Positions 55,897 through 64,000 of a DNA stretch of 64,000 nucleotides are shown piece after piece. The DNA comes from Streptomyces sp. SolWspMP-5a-2. GTDB taxonomy: Bacteria > Actinomycetota > Actinomycetes > Streptomycetales > Streptomycetaceae. The translations under genes were made by a program, and so were the position numbers. The stretch is from contig NZ_FMCI01000392.1 in the NCBI RefSeq assembly GCF_900091845.1, positions 1 through 64,000 of the forward strand, read 5' to 3'. Each line of letters begins with the position of its first letter. Within the stretch, counting starts at the first letter, position 1. A model generated the notes under the pieces. That model was not told the DNA's origin, searched no databases, and saw only the letters and a list, made by a program, of their open reading frames with translations.

Positions 55897-56829
55897 ATGG
55901 AAGCACGGCATCTGCGGTACGCGATCGCTCTCGCCGAGCACGGGCACTTCGGCCGGGCGGCCGCCTCGCTGGGCATCGCGCAGCCGCCGCTGTCCAAGCA
56001 GATCGCCGACCTGGAGCGCGAGGTCGGGGCCCGGTTGTTCGACCGCACCCGGCAGGGGGTGTTCCCGACCGCCGCCGGTGAGGCGTTCCTCGCGCGGGCG
56101 CGCCGGGCGCTCGACGAGATCGCGGCGGCCGCGGTCGACGCGGGCCGGGCCGCGCGCGGCGAGACGGGACGTCTGCGCCTCGGTTTCATCGCCTCGGCGC
56201 TGCTCGATCCGCTGCCGGGCGTCCTGAGCCGGTTCGGGCGTGAACGGCCCGGCGTGCGGCTGGAACTGCACGAGATGGCGACCAGCCGCAGCGGCTCGGC
56301 CCTCGTCGCCGGGGAGCTGGACGTGGCCTTCACCCTCGGTCCGCCACGAGGTGCCGGAACCGAGCGTCTGGTGTCCGTCCCGGTCGGACGCGACCACGTG
56401 ATCGCCGTGGTGCACACGGCGCACCCGTACGCGGGTCAGCAGTCGGTGAGCGCCGACCAGTTGCGGCGCCAGCCCCTGATCGTGTCGGCCGGTGAGGACG
56501 AGCCCGCCGTCGTCGCCGGACTGCGCACCCTGCTGGGCCCGGACTCCCCGGCTCTCGGCGGTGCGACCGTCGCGAGGGACGTGCACACGATCATCGGTCT
56601 GGCCGCGTCGGGCGTGGGCGTCGGCCTGGGGCCGTCCCGGATGAGGGCGGTCCCGCGTCCGGGAGTGCGGTTCTGCGACGTCACCCCGCGTACGCCCCTG
56701 CCCGACCTCGTCCTGTCCTTCGCGGCCCGCGATCGCTCCCCGGTGCTGCGCGCCTTCCTCGACACCGTCCGGCGGAACTGCCCCGACGTCGGAGCCGCGC
56801 TCGACGACCGGCTCCGGCACCACCGGTGA
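55897..56829 (+). CDS. LysR-family transcriptional regulator
   Basis: A 310-residue regulator. Its helix-turn-helix spans residues about 4-62 (LRYAIALAEHGHFGRAAASLGIAQPPLSKQIADLEREVGARLFDR). The two-lobed effector domain follows (LRLGFIASALLDPLP, ELDVAFTLGPPRG, IIGLAASGVGVGLGPS). ATG 55897. It is divergent from an alpha/beta hydrolase and probably autoregulated through the palindrome in the shared region. Confidence 0.93.
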   Translation: MEARHLRYAIALAEHGHFGRAAASLGIAQPPLSKQIADLEREVGARLFDRTRQGVFPTAAGEAFLARARRALDEIAAAAVDAGRAARGETGRLRLGFIASALLDPLPGVLSRFGRERPGVRLELHEMATSRSGSALVAGELDVAFTLGPPRGAGTERLVSVPVGRDHVIAVVHTAHPYAGQQSVSADQLRRQPLIVSAGEDEPAVVAGLRTLLGPDSPALGGATVARDVHTIIGLAASGVGVGLGPSRMRAVPRPGVRFCDVTPRTPLPDLVLSFAARDRSPVLRAFLDTVRRNCPDVGAALDDRLRHHR

Positions 56830-56907
56830 TGCGGACCGGTGCCCGGCACGCGGAGGACCGGGCGTCCTCCGACTCCCCCGACCGACCGGAATCGACGGGA
56901 CGGCGAT

Positions 56908-56934
56908 AAAAATCGACACCGTGTAGACTTTTTT
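56908..56934. promoter_or_regulatory. AT-rich palindrome upstream of the SDR-TetR operon
   Basis: An A-run, then ACACCGTGT (56916-56924), then a T-run form an imperfect palindrome in an otherwise very GC-rich region, 46 bases before the SDR start. This is the expected look of a TetR-family operator and likely overlaps the operon promoter. Confidence 0.5.
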
Positions 56935-56979
56935 CGCGGGGAGCGGTCCGGCTCCTCGCCAGAGGTCCCTGGAGGAACA

Positions 56980-57828
56980 GTGCGGAAGCAGAACTGGCTC
57001 ATCACCGGCGTCAGCACCGGCCTCGGTCGCGCCTTCGCGGAGGCCGCCCTGGCCGCGGGTCACACCGTCGTCGGCACGGTCCGCTCCGAGGAGGACCTGC
57101 GGGCCTTCGAGGAACTGGGGCCGGGCAGCGCCCACGGCCGTCTCCTGGACGTGACGGACGACGACGCCGTCCTCGGTGTGGTCACGGAGGTGGAGCAGAA
57201 CGTCGGCCCCCTGGATGTCGTCGTCGCCAACGCCGGGTTCGGTCTCGAAGGGACCTTCGAGGAGACCCCGCTGGCCGAGATGCGGCGGCAGTTCGAGGTC
57301 AACGTGTTCGGGGCGGCGGCCACCCTGCAGGCGGCGCTGCCCCACATGCGCCGGCGCCGCCGGGGACACCTGATGGCCGTCACGTCCATGGGCGGCCTCA
57401 TGGCCGTGCCCGGCATGTCCGCCTACTGCGGCAGCAAGTTCGCCCTGGAGGGCATCCTGGAGGCGCTGGGCAAGGAGGTCGCGCAGTTCGGTATCCATGT
57501 GACGGCGATCGAGCCGGGCTCCTTCCGCACCGACTGGGCCGGACGGTCCATGACCCGCGCCGAGCGGACCATCGACGACTACGACACGCTGTTCACTCCC
57601 CTCCGCGAGGCCCGGCAGAAGGCCAGCGGCAACCAGCTCGGCAATCCGGCCAGGGCCGGGGAAGCGGTCGTGCGCATCGCCTCGGTCGAGCAGCCGCCGG
57701 CGCACCTGGTCCTGGGCTCGGACGCCCTGCGCCTGGTCACCGCCGCCCGCACCGCCGTGGACGAGGACATCCGCGCCTGGGAGGCGCTCTCGCGTACGAC
57801 CGACTTCGCCGAGGGCGCTCAGCTCTGA
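56980..57828 (+). CDS. Short-chain dehydrogenase/reductase
   Basis: A 282-residue SDR with WLITGVSTGLGRAFAEA (cofactor), VVANAGFG (structural), the Ser region AVTSMGGLMAVPG and YCGSKFALEG (YxxxK). GTG 56980 has GGAGGAAC just upstream. The stop overlaps the start of a TetR regulator by one base (TGATG), so the two form an operon. Confidence 0.92.
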   Translation: MRKQNWLITGVSTGLGRAFAEAALAAGHTVVGTVRSEEDLRAFEELGPGSAHGRLLDVTDDDAVLGVVTEVEQNVGPLDVVVANAGFGLEGTFEETPLAEMRRQFEVNVFGAAATLQAALPHMRRRRRGHLMAVTSMGGLMAVPGMSAYCGSKFALEGILEALGKEVAQFGIHVTAIEPGSFRTDWAGRSMTRAERTIDDYDTLFTPLREARQKASGNQLGNPARAGEAVVRIASVEQPPAHLVLGSDALRLVTAARTAVDEDIRAWEALSRTTDFAEGAQL

Positions 57829-58442
57829 TGCCCGGCCACCAGCCCCCGCGCGGCCGTCGCCCCGCCGAACGCAAGGGGGACGTCCGGGAGCGGGCCATCC
57901 TCGACACCTGCGAAGCCCTGCTGGCCCGGAAGGGCTACGAGGCGATGACCGTCGGCGACATCGCGCAGGGCGCCGGCATCACGCGCGGCGCCCTGTACTT
58001 CTACTACGGCTCCAAGCAGGAGGTGGTCACGGCGCTCGTGGCCCGGACCGTCGAGCACCTGTGGGAACGGTCCCGGCTCACCGCGCGGACCGACGACCCG
58101 CGCGAGGCGGTGACGGCGGCCCTGCGGCGCACGGTCGAGCTGTGGAACGAGCACGGGCTGGTCATGCGCACGGCGATCGACCTGTCCCTGACCGTGCCGC
58201 CGATCGGTGAGCTGTGGGACCACACGGCCGACCTGTTCATCGCGGCCATCACCGCCGTCCTCGAACGCGCGGGCGTCCCGACGGGCGCCGCACCGGACCA
58301 GGCCCCGGCGATGGCGCGCGCCCTGTGCTGGATGATCGAGCGGACCTTCTACCACGCCTCGCAGGAATCCCGCGAGGCGCTCCAGGAGGCGTCGGCGACG
58401 TGCGCCCACATCTGGCTGACCAGCGCCGGTCTGGTCGCCTGA
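57828..58442 (+). CDS. TetR-family regulator
   Basis: A 204-residue regulator with an N-terminal helix-turn-helix (ILDTCEALLARKGYEAMTVGDIAQGAGITRGALYFYYGSK, about residues 24-63) and an EthR-like C-terminal domain ending in a conserved MIERTFYH segment. It is translationally coupled to the SDR and likely represses the operon through the AT-rich palindrome upstream. Confidence 0.92.
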   Translation: MPGHQPPRGRRPAERKGDVRERAILDTCEALLARKGYEAMTVGDIAQGAGITRGALYFYYGSKQEVVTALVARTVEHLWERSRLTARTDDPREAVTAALRRTVELWNEHGLVMRTAIDLSLTVPPIGELWDHTADLFIAAITAVLERAGVPTGAAPDQAPAMARALCWMIERTFYHASQESREALQEASATCAHIWLTSAGLVA

Positions 58443-58481
58443 GTCCCCGCTCCGTCAGTGGTCCGTGAGGTCGGCGGGGAC
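58443..58481. terminator. Possible terminator hairpin
   Basis: GTCCCCGC (58443-58450) pairs with GCGGGGAC (58474-58481) over a 23-base loop, between the convergent TetR and Ntn-hydrolase genes. The long loop makes this weak. Confidence 0.35.
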
Positions 58482-58500
58482 GGCGCGGGTCGGACGGGAC

Positions 58501-59493
58501 TCAGCCCGCCGGGGCGAACTCGCCGGTCACGTTGCCGACGTGGTCGTGCTCGCTCGCCACGTCGAGGTGCAGTTCCGGCCCGCCCTCGGAGAAGTCCACC
58601 TGGGACAGCTCCACCCACACCACGTTGGGGCTCGTGGTGGACTCGAAGAAGTACCGCCGCTCGGTGAGGTCCGCGACGGTGCGCCAGCGGGTGGTCGAGA
58701 TGTTGGGCCGCACCTCGTCGGCGGTGCCGAACGGAGCGGAGGCGTTGCGGATCACGCTGAACATGTACGCCGCGGCCTCGCGCGCGTCCGCGGTGCTCGG
58801 AAGCTGCGCGGAGTAGTACGCGGCGCGCGCGAAGCGGTCGGGTGAGTCGACGCCGCCCGGCAGCGGTTGATCGCCGCCGAGCCCCTCGTACCGCTCCTTC
58901 AGCTCCAACTGCTCCTCGTACCAGGGGGAGTTCGCCATCACGGTGTACTGCTTGCCCTCGTGCACCACGGCCTTGCCGTCGCGGAACTCGACGATGGCCG
59001 AGTCGCCGTCCTGGTCGGCGAGCGCGAGGTGTCCGGTCCCCGGCTTGCTGCCGAGGTCCTTGGCGATGAGCTGGATGTCGCGTTCCGTGAGGCTCCGCAC
59101 CGCGTCGGCGACGTTGTCGAAGCAGTCGAGCAGGTACTGGATCGCCCAGAACAGTTCGAGCCCGGGGCGGGCCGGGTCGCGGTCGCCGTAGTCCGACTCG
59201 GAGAGGTACAGCCCGCTGGCCTGGAACCCCGCCTCGTTGACGCCGTCGACCGCTGCCTCGCGGTACATGAGGGCGACGACGCTGCCGAACCGCGAGGTCC
59301 AGGTGAAGTTGCCCGGGAGCGTGGGCGTGCTGGGCATGCTCAGGCGCTCCTCGCCCCGAGGGCGTACCGCCAGGATCGTGTCCGTGTCCTGGTACCAGTC
59401 CATGCTCCGGGAGACCAGGACGTTGCCCTGGGCGGGGCCGCCCTGCGCCGTGCGGGAGTGGCCCTGCGACGACCAGAGGATTCGTGTGCACAT
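58501..59493 (-). CDS. Linear amide C-N hydrolase, choloylglycine hydrolase/penicillin V acylase family
   Basis: A 330-residue Ntn-type hydrolase. ATG 59493 gives MCTRILW, placing the nucleophile Cys at residue 2, as the family needs after Met removal. This decides the start over a longer frame. Other family marks are SRSMDWYQDTD (binding Arg and Asp), GVNEAGFQASGLYLSES and the NSPWYEEQ region with its Asn. There is no signal peptide before the Cys. Possible substrates are penicillin V, bile salts or acyl-homoserine lactones; the sequence does not decide. Confidence 0.9.
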   Translation of the reverse strand: MCTRILWSSQGHSRTAQGGPAQGNVLVSRSMDWYQDTDTILAVRPRGEERLSMPSTPTLPGNFTWTSRFGSVVALMYREAAVDGVNEAGFQASGLYLSESDYGDRDPARPGLELFWAIQYLLDCFDNVADAVRSLTERDIQLIAKDLGSKPGTGHLALADQDGDSAIVEFRDGKAVVHEGKQYTVMANSPWYEEQLELKERYEGLGGDQPLPGGVDSPDRFARAAYYSAQLPSTADAREAAAYMFSVIRNASAPFGTADEVRPNISTTRWRTVADLTERRYFFESTTSPNVVWVELSQVDFSEGGPELHLDVASEHDHVGNVTGEFAPAG

Positions 59494-59748
59494 GGGTCGC
59501 ATTGTCGCGGCGGGTATCGGGTCGGGCTGGTCGATCCGACCGAGGTTCACCCCATCGGTTCAGGGTTCGCGGCCTCATCTGCCGACGGCGACGGACCGGC
59601 GCCGGGCGGCCGGACGGGGAGGCGGGCGAGTGACCGGTCACCGTGCGGCCCTCCCCCGTGGCCAGCGGATGTCACGGGTCCCCGCTGCGGATACCGTGGG
59701 AAAGGATCACCGGATGTTCCGCCCACCCGGAGGGAACGGAGTGCGGCG

Positions 59749-61471
59749 ATGGCCGAGGCAGGCAGGGGCAGCGGGAAGCGGCCCGTCGGCCCGCGCCTGG
59801 AGGAGTTGCTGAACGAGCTCCAGACACGGATCAACACGGTGCGCGGGACGCGCGAGCGGGTGTACAACCTGCTGGACGCGGTGCTCACCGTGGGCCGCGA
59901 ACTGGACCTGTCCCAGGTGCTGCGGCGGATCGTGGAGACCGCCGTGGTGCTTGTGGACGCCGAGTACGGCGCCCTCGGCGTGATCAGCGCCGAGAGGGAG
60001 AGCCTCTCGGAGTTCCTGACGGTCGGCATGGACGACGCGCAGGTCGCCCGCATCGGCGCCCTGCCCGAGGGGCACGGCATCCTCGGTGAACTCATCCGGC
60101 ACCCCGAGCCGCTGCGGCTGGCGGAGATCTCCGACCACCCGGCGTCCTACGGTTTCCCCGCCGGACACCCGCCGATGCACTCCTTCCTCGGGGTGCCGAT
60201 CCGGGTCCGCGACGAGGTGTTCGGCAACCTCTACCTCACCGAGAAACGCGGCGGAGCCGCCTTCGACGCCGAGGACGAGACGGTGCTGGCCACCCTCGCC
60301 GTCGCCGCGGGCGTCGCCATCGAGAACGCCCGCCTCTACGAGGAGGCACGACGGCGCCAGCGCTGGCTTGAGGCGAACGCGGAGGTCACCCGCGCCCTCC
60401 TCTCCGGCGACGCCGAAGCCCGCGCCCTCGAACTGATCGTGAGCAGCGCCCGCGAGATCCTCCAGGCCGACCTCGGTGCGCTGGCGCTCCCGATCCCCGG
60501 CTCGGACGAACTCCAGGTCGTGCTCGCGGTGGGCCTGGAGGCCACGGCGCACCGGGGTCTGGTGCTGCCGCGGGTGGGTTCGTTCATGGGGGGCGGCCTG
60601 CGCCGGTCCTGAACCGATCACCACGGCGGACGCGCAGAAGGACCCGCGGATCACGGCGGGGCCGCCCCGGTGGGCGGGCCTGGGTCCCGCCGCGGCCGTG
60701 CGCATGGAGACCGGCACCGTCGCGCGGGGTGTCCTGCTCCTGGCCCGCGCGTCCGGCCGGGCCGTCTTCACCCCGACCGAGGTCGCGCCGCTGCGGGGGT
60801 TCGCCGGACAGGCCGCGCTCGCCCTGGAACTGGCCGACCGGCGCCAGGTCAACGAGCAGCTCGCTCTGTTCGAGGACCGGGACCGGATCGCCCGCGACCT
60901 GCACGACCTCGCGATCCAGCGGCTGTTCGCGACCGGCATGACCCTCCAGAGCACTGTCCGGTTCGTGTCACGGCCGGAAGGGTCCGAGCGCCTGCTGCGG
61001 GCCGTCGACGACCTCGACGAGACCATCAAGATCATCCGCTCGACCATCTTCGGACTCCGCTCGCACGATCCCGGGACCGGGCGGGGGCTGCGTGTCCGGG
61101 CCGTCAAGACGGTCGACGACGCCCTCCCGACGCTGGGTTTCACCCCGTCCCTGCGGATGGAGGGGCTGCTGGACACGGACGTTCCCGCCGATGTCGCCGA
61201 CCACGCCGTCGCGGTGCTGGTGGAGGCGCTGGCGAACGTGGCCCGGCACGCCGACGCGCGGGCCGCCGACCTCGCGCTCGTCGCCCGCTCCGGTGAGCTG
61301 ACCGTGACCGTGACGGACGACGGGCGCGGCATCCCGGCGGGCAGGGGCCGCAGCAGCGGACTGCGCAACCTCTCGGAACGCGCGCAGGAGCTGGGCGGCG
61401 CGCTCACGGTGGAGAGACCCGACGGGGGCGGCACCCGGCTGGTGTGGCGGGTCCCGCTGACCCACGGCTGA
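59749..61471 (+). CDS. GAF-domain sensor histidine kinase (DevS/DosS-like architecture), with one-base frameshift
   Basis: A two-component sensor. ATG 59749 is followed by two GAF domains (about residues 60-195 and 220-370), a HisKA_3 dimerisation helix with the phospho-acceptor His in RDLHDLAIQRLF, and a HATPase domain (ALANVARHADA, DDGRGIP, SGLRNLSERAQELGG). The frame breaks at the G6 run 60588-60593 in the second GAF. Deleting one G restores SFMGAACAGPEPITTADA and gives 574 codons in all, normal for this class. No response regulator lies in the window. An Rv1733c-like gene follows, a pairing reminiscent of the mycobacterial DosR regulon. Confidence 0.88.
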
Positions 61472-61682
61472 GCGGCCCGGTCGGACGGCGGGCCCCGGCG
61501 TGCCGACGGCCTCGCGATGGCCGGCGGTCCCTTCCCCACGGGGCTGCCCGCTCCGGCCGCCCCGCACCGGGGCCGGTCGTCCCCGTCGGAATGCCCGGTC
61601 GCCCCTGGTGGAGCCGGTGTCACGGCTGCCAGGCTCACAGTGACGGCTGCGTGTCCGGCCCACGGCCGAAAGGCGGACGGCG

Positions 61683-62249
61683 ATGAGGACGACGGTGAGG
61701 ATGTGGCGCTGGCGGTCCAACCCGCTCCGGCGGCGGTCGGACGTCCTGGAGAGATGGATCCTCCTGCTGGCCGCCCTCCTGCTCGCCGTCGCCGTGCCCC
61801 TTCTCGGCACCGTCACCGCGCTGCACACCGACCAGGCCATGCTGCGGCAGCGCCAGGACCGTCACACCGCCACCGCCGTCCTGACGACCGGCACGCCCAC
61901 CGCGCACGGCGGTTACCCCACCGACGGCACCACCTGGGGACACGTCCGCTGGACCGCCCCCGACGGGACCACCCGCACCGGCACCACGCAGCTCGCCCCG
62001 GGTCTCACAAGCGGTACCCGGACCACCGTCTGGCTGGACCGCCAGGGCCGATTGACCACCGCACCCATCAGCACACGCTCCGCCACGGCGCAGTCCGCCA
62101 TGTTCGGCGTCCTGACCGGGACCTGCGCCGCAAGCCTCGTGGCCGGAGGCACCAACGTGGCCCTGTGGCGCCTCGACACCGCTCGCGCCCGGAACTGGGA
62201 GAAGGAATGGGCCGACGTCGGACCGCGCTGGCGCCGTCGCACCGGCTAG
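61683..62249 (+). CDS. Rv1733c-like two-span membrane protein
   Basis: A 188-residue protein with a basic N-terminus (RTTVRMWRWRSNPLRRRSDVLERW), membrane span 1 (ILLLAALLLAVAVPLLGTV), an external domain of about 80 residues (ATAVLTTG, VRWTAPDGTTRTGTT, VWLDRQGRLTTAP) and span 2 (AMFGVLTGTCAASLVAGG). This is the standard layout of the Rv1733c family of unknown function. Confidence 0.82.
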   Translation: MRTTVRMWRWRSNPLRRRSDVLERWILLLAALLLAVAVPLLGTVTALHTDQAMLRQRQDRHTATAVLTTGTPTAHGGYPTDGTTWGHVRWTAPDGTTRTGTTQLAPGLTSGTRTTVWLDRQGRLTTAPISTRSATAQSAMFGVLTGTCAASLVAGGTNVALWRLDTARARNWEKEWADVGPRWRRRTG

Positions 62250-62448
62250 GAGGACGGGCGTACGGCTGCCCGGGGTGCCCCGCCGCATGCTGGAGGGTGG
62301 GCCGCGACCGGGGTTCCGGCCGGGGCGCGGCGGTGCCGCGTCCGCCGGTCCCGCCCCCGTCCCACCGGCTCGGCCGTCCCGCGAGCCCGCGGAGGGCACC
62401 CGGTGGTCGGCGATCCGGTGGTCGTGCCCGTCGGAGGGAGCGCTGACC

Positions 62449-64000
62449 GTGCCTGACTGGACCTGGCGGTACGAGGGCTACGACCCGGAGCGCGAGCGGG
62501 TGCGGGAGACGCTGTGCACCCTCGGCAACGGTCGCTTCGCGACCCGTGGCGCGGCTCCCGAGACGTCCGCAGGAGCGGTGCACTACCCGGGCACGTACGC
62601 GGCGGGCTGCTACGACCGTCTGGTGTCGACCGTGGGCGGCCGCGGGGTCGAGAACGAGGACCTGGTCAACCTCCCCAACTGGCTGCCTCTGCGGTTCCGG
62701 GCCGCGGGCGGGGACTGGTTCGGACCGGACGTGTTCCCGCCCCTGGCCCACGAGCAGGTGCTCGACCTGCGCCGCGGCCGGTTGACGCGCCGGACGCGGC
62801 TGCGGGACGGAGCGGGCCGCGTGGTGGCCGTCGAGCAGCGGCGGATCGTCCACATGGGGGACCCGTGTCTGGCCGCGCTGTCGACGCGGCTCACCCCGGT
62901 GGGCTGGAGCGGCGAGCTGGAGGTCGAGTCCGCGCTGGACGGCGCCGTCACCAACAGCGGCGTGGCGCGGTACCGGGAGCTGGACGGCCGCCATCTCACC
63001 GGGCACGCGACCGGCGCGGTCGAGCCGGACACGGTCTGGCTCGACTGCCGAACCGTCTCCTCCGGGGTGCGGGTCGCGCTGGCCGCCCGTACCCGGGTCG
63101 GGCCGGGTCCCCCTCGTGCCAGTGTTCTGGAGCCCGGCCCGCTGGCGGCCGTCCACCGCCTCACCCTGGCGGTCGCCGACCGGCGGCCGGTCACCGTCGA
63201 CAAGACGGTCGCGCTGCACACCTCGCGCGACCCGGCGATCGGGGATCCGCTGACGGCGGCCCTCGACCGGGTCGCGGGCGCGGCCGACTTCGCCGGGCTG
63301 CTGGCCTCCCACACGACGGCCTGGGCCCACCTGTGGCGGCGGGCCGAACTCGATGTGGCCAACCGGGCCGGGCACGTGCTGCGGCTGCACCTCTTCCACG
63401 TCCTGCAGACCCTGTCGCCGCACACCGCGGACCTCGACGCCGGGGTGCCCGCCCGGGGTCTGCACGGCGAGGCGTACCGCGGGCACGTCTTCTGGGACGA
63501 GCTGTTCGTCCTGCCGTTCCTGAACCCGCACCTGCCGGAGGTGTCGCGGGCGCTGCTCGGCTACCGATGCCGCAGGCTGGGCGCGGCGTGCCGGGCGGCG
63601 GCCGCGGAGGGGCGCAGGGGCGCCATGTTTCCGTGGCAGAGCGGCAGCGACGGCCGTGAGGAGACCCAGCGCCTGCACCTCAACCCGCGCTCCGGGCGCT
63701 GGCTGCCCGACCACTCCCGCCTCCAGCGGCACGTCGGCTCGGCGATCGCCTACACCATCTGGCGCTACTGCGAGGCCACCGGCGACACCGGGTTCCTCTA
63801 CGGCGAGGGCGCCGAGACGCTGCTCCAGATCGCCCGGTTCTGGGCGGACAGCGCGGTCTGGTCCCCGGCGCACGCGCGGTACCGCATCCGCGGGGTGATG
63901 GGGCCCGACGAGTACCACGACGCCTATCCCGGCGCGGACCGTCCCGGTCTGGACGACAACGCGTACACGAACGTCACCGCCGCCTGGGTGCTGGCCCGTG
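62449..64000 (+). CDS. Glycoside hydrolase family 65-type enzyme (partial, cut by window edge)
   Basis: At least 517 residues from GTG 62449, with GGAGGGAG upstream. The N-terminal beta-sandwich starts WTWRYEGYDPERERVRETLCTLGNGRFATRGA. The catalytic (alpha/alpha) barrel follows, with HGEAYRGHVFWDELFVLPF, FPWQSGSDGREETQ, RLQRHVGSAIAY and the general-acid Glu in GVMGPDEYHDAYP. Family members are phosphorylases or hydrolases of trehalose, kojibiose, maltose or similar glucosides. Many actinobacterial copies are fused to a phosphoglucomutase domain, which would lie beyond the edge. Confidence 0.9.
   Translation, partial: MPDWTWRYEGYDPERERVRETLCTLGNGRFATRGAAPETSAGAVHYPGTYAAGCYDRLVSTVGGRGVENEDLVNLPNWLPLRFRAAGGDWFGPDVFPPLAHEQVLDLRRGRLTRRTRLRDGAGRVVAVEQRRIVHMGDPCLAALSTRLTPVGWSGELEVESALDGAVTNSGVARYRELDGRHLTGHATGAVEPDTVWLDCRTVSSGVRVALAARTRVGPGPPRASVLEPGPLAAVHRLTLAVADRRPVTVDKTVALHTSRDPAIGDPLTAALDRVAGAADFAGLLASHTTAWAHLWRRAELDVANRAGHVLRLHLFHVLQTLSPHTADLDAGVPARGLHGEAYRGHVFWDELFVLPFLNPHLPEVSRALLGYRCRRLGAACRAAAAEGRRGAMFPWQSGSDGREETQRLHLNPRSGRWLPDHSRLQRHVGSAIAYTIWRYCEATGDTGFLYGEGAETLLQIARFWADSAVWSPAHARYRIRGVMGPDEYHDAYPGADRPGLDDNAYTNVTAAWVLAR

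Noticed and set aside
58867-59748. N-terminal extension of the histidine kinase frame back to 58867
   Set aside because: This part is antisense to the Ntn hydrolase and has no domain; the kinase starts at ATG 59749.

Overview
The window is very GC-rich with strong third-position GC bias, and its gene families (modular type I polyketide synthase, LuxR-type large regulator with a TTA codon, MmyB-type XRE regulator, IclR/MHS-transporter catabolic set, Rv1733c-like membrane protein) point to a Streptomyces or close relative. No rRNA, tRNA or CRISPR array was seen.

Region 1 (1-25507) is the edge of a type I PKS cluster. One giant minus-strand PKS gene starts at 18684 and leaves the window on the left. 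It encodes a KSQ-type loading module and three extension modules: KS-AT-DH-KR-ACP, KS-AT-KR-ACP and KS-AT-DH-ER-KR (cut). All three extender ATs carry the YASH motif of methylmalonyl-specific enzymes. Upstream are an arginine:glycine-amidinotransferase-like gene on the same strand, a divergent cytochrome P450, a type II thioesterase, an SDR and its divergent MmyB-like regulator. An IS701-type transposase (25797-26978) and a LuxR/ATPase regulator with an N-terminal zinc finger and a TTA codon (27194-29782) follow.

Region 2 (29783-36467) holds a compact plus-strand unit that I could not match to a described system: two paralogous unknown proteins flank a fatty acyl-AMP ligase and a stand-alone acyl carrier protein. 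The ACP and the second paralogue overlap by 4 bp. No KS, NRPS or other assembly-line gene is beside them.

Region 3 (36249-43130) is an insertion-sequence graveyard: two decayed copies of one IS5-like element, an IS3 remnant and a possible IS30-type fragment. Between them lies a lower-GC minus-strand set: a secreted protein of unknown type, a secreted NucA/NucB-type DNase and a small acidic protein that could be its immunity factor.

Region 4 (43641-54868) is a divergent catabolic regulon. The minus-strand operon runs DUF6282 hydrolase, cupin, HpcH/HpaI aldolase, BKACE (DUF849), iron-type alcohol dehydrogenase, 3-hydroxyisobutyryl-CoA hydrolase-like enzyme, and CoA-transferase A and B, mostly with 4-bp to 14-bp overlaps. 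The plus strand has an IclR regulator, an MHS-family transporter and a YtcJ-like amidohydrolase. The intergenic region has repeated ATGCGAACAC-type sites that probably bind the IclR protein. The substrate is unknown.

Region 5 (54933-64000) is ordinary chromosome: divergent alpha/beta hydrolase and LysR regulator, an SDR-TetR operon with an AT-rich palindrome upstream, a choloylglycine-hydrolase-family Ntn enzyme, a GAF-domain histidine kinase, an Rv1733c-like membrane protein and a GH65-family enzyme cut by the right edge.

Three otherwise intact genes (PKS, P450, histidine kinase) each carry an apparent single-base gain in a G/C homopolymer. This pattern looks more like sequence error than three independent pseudogenes.
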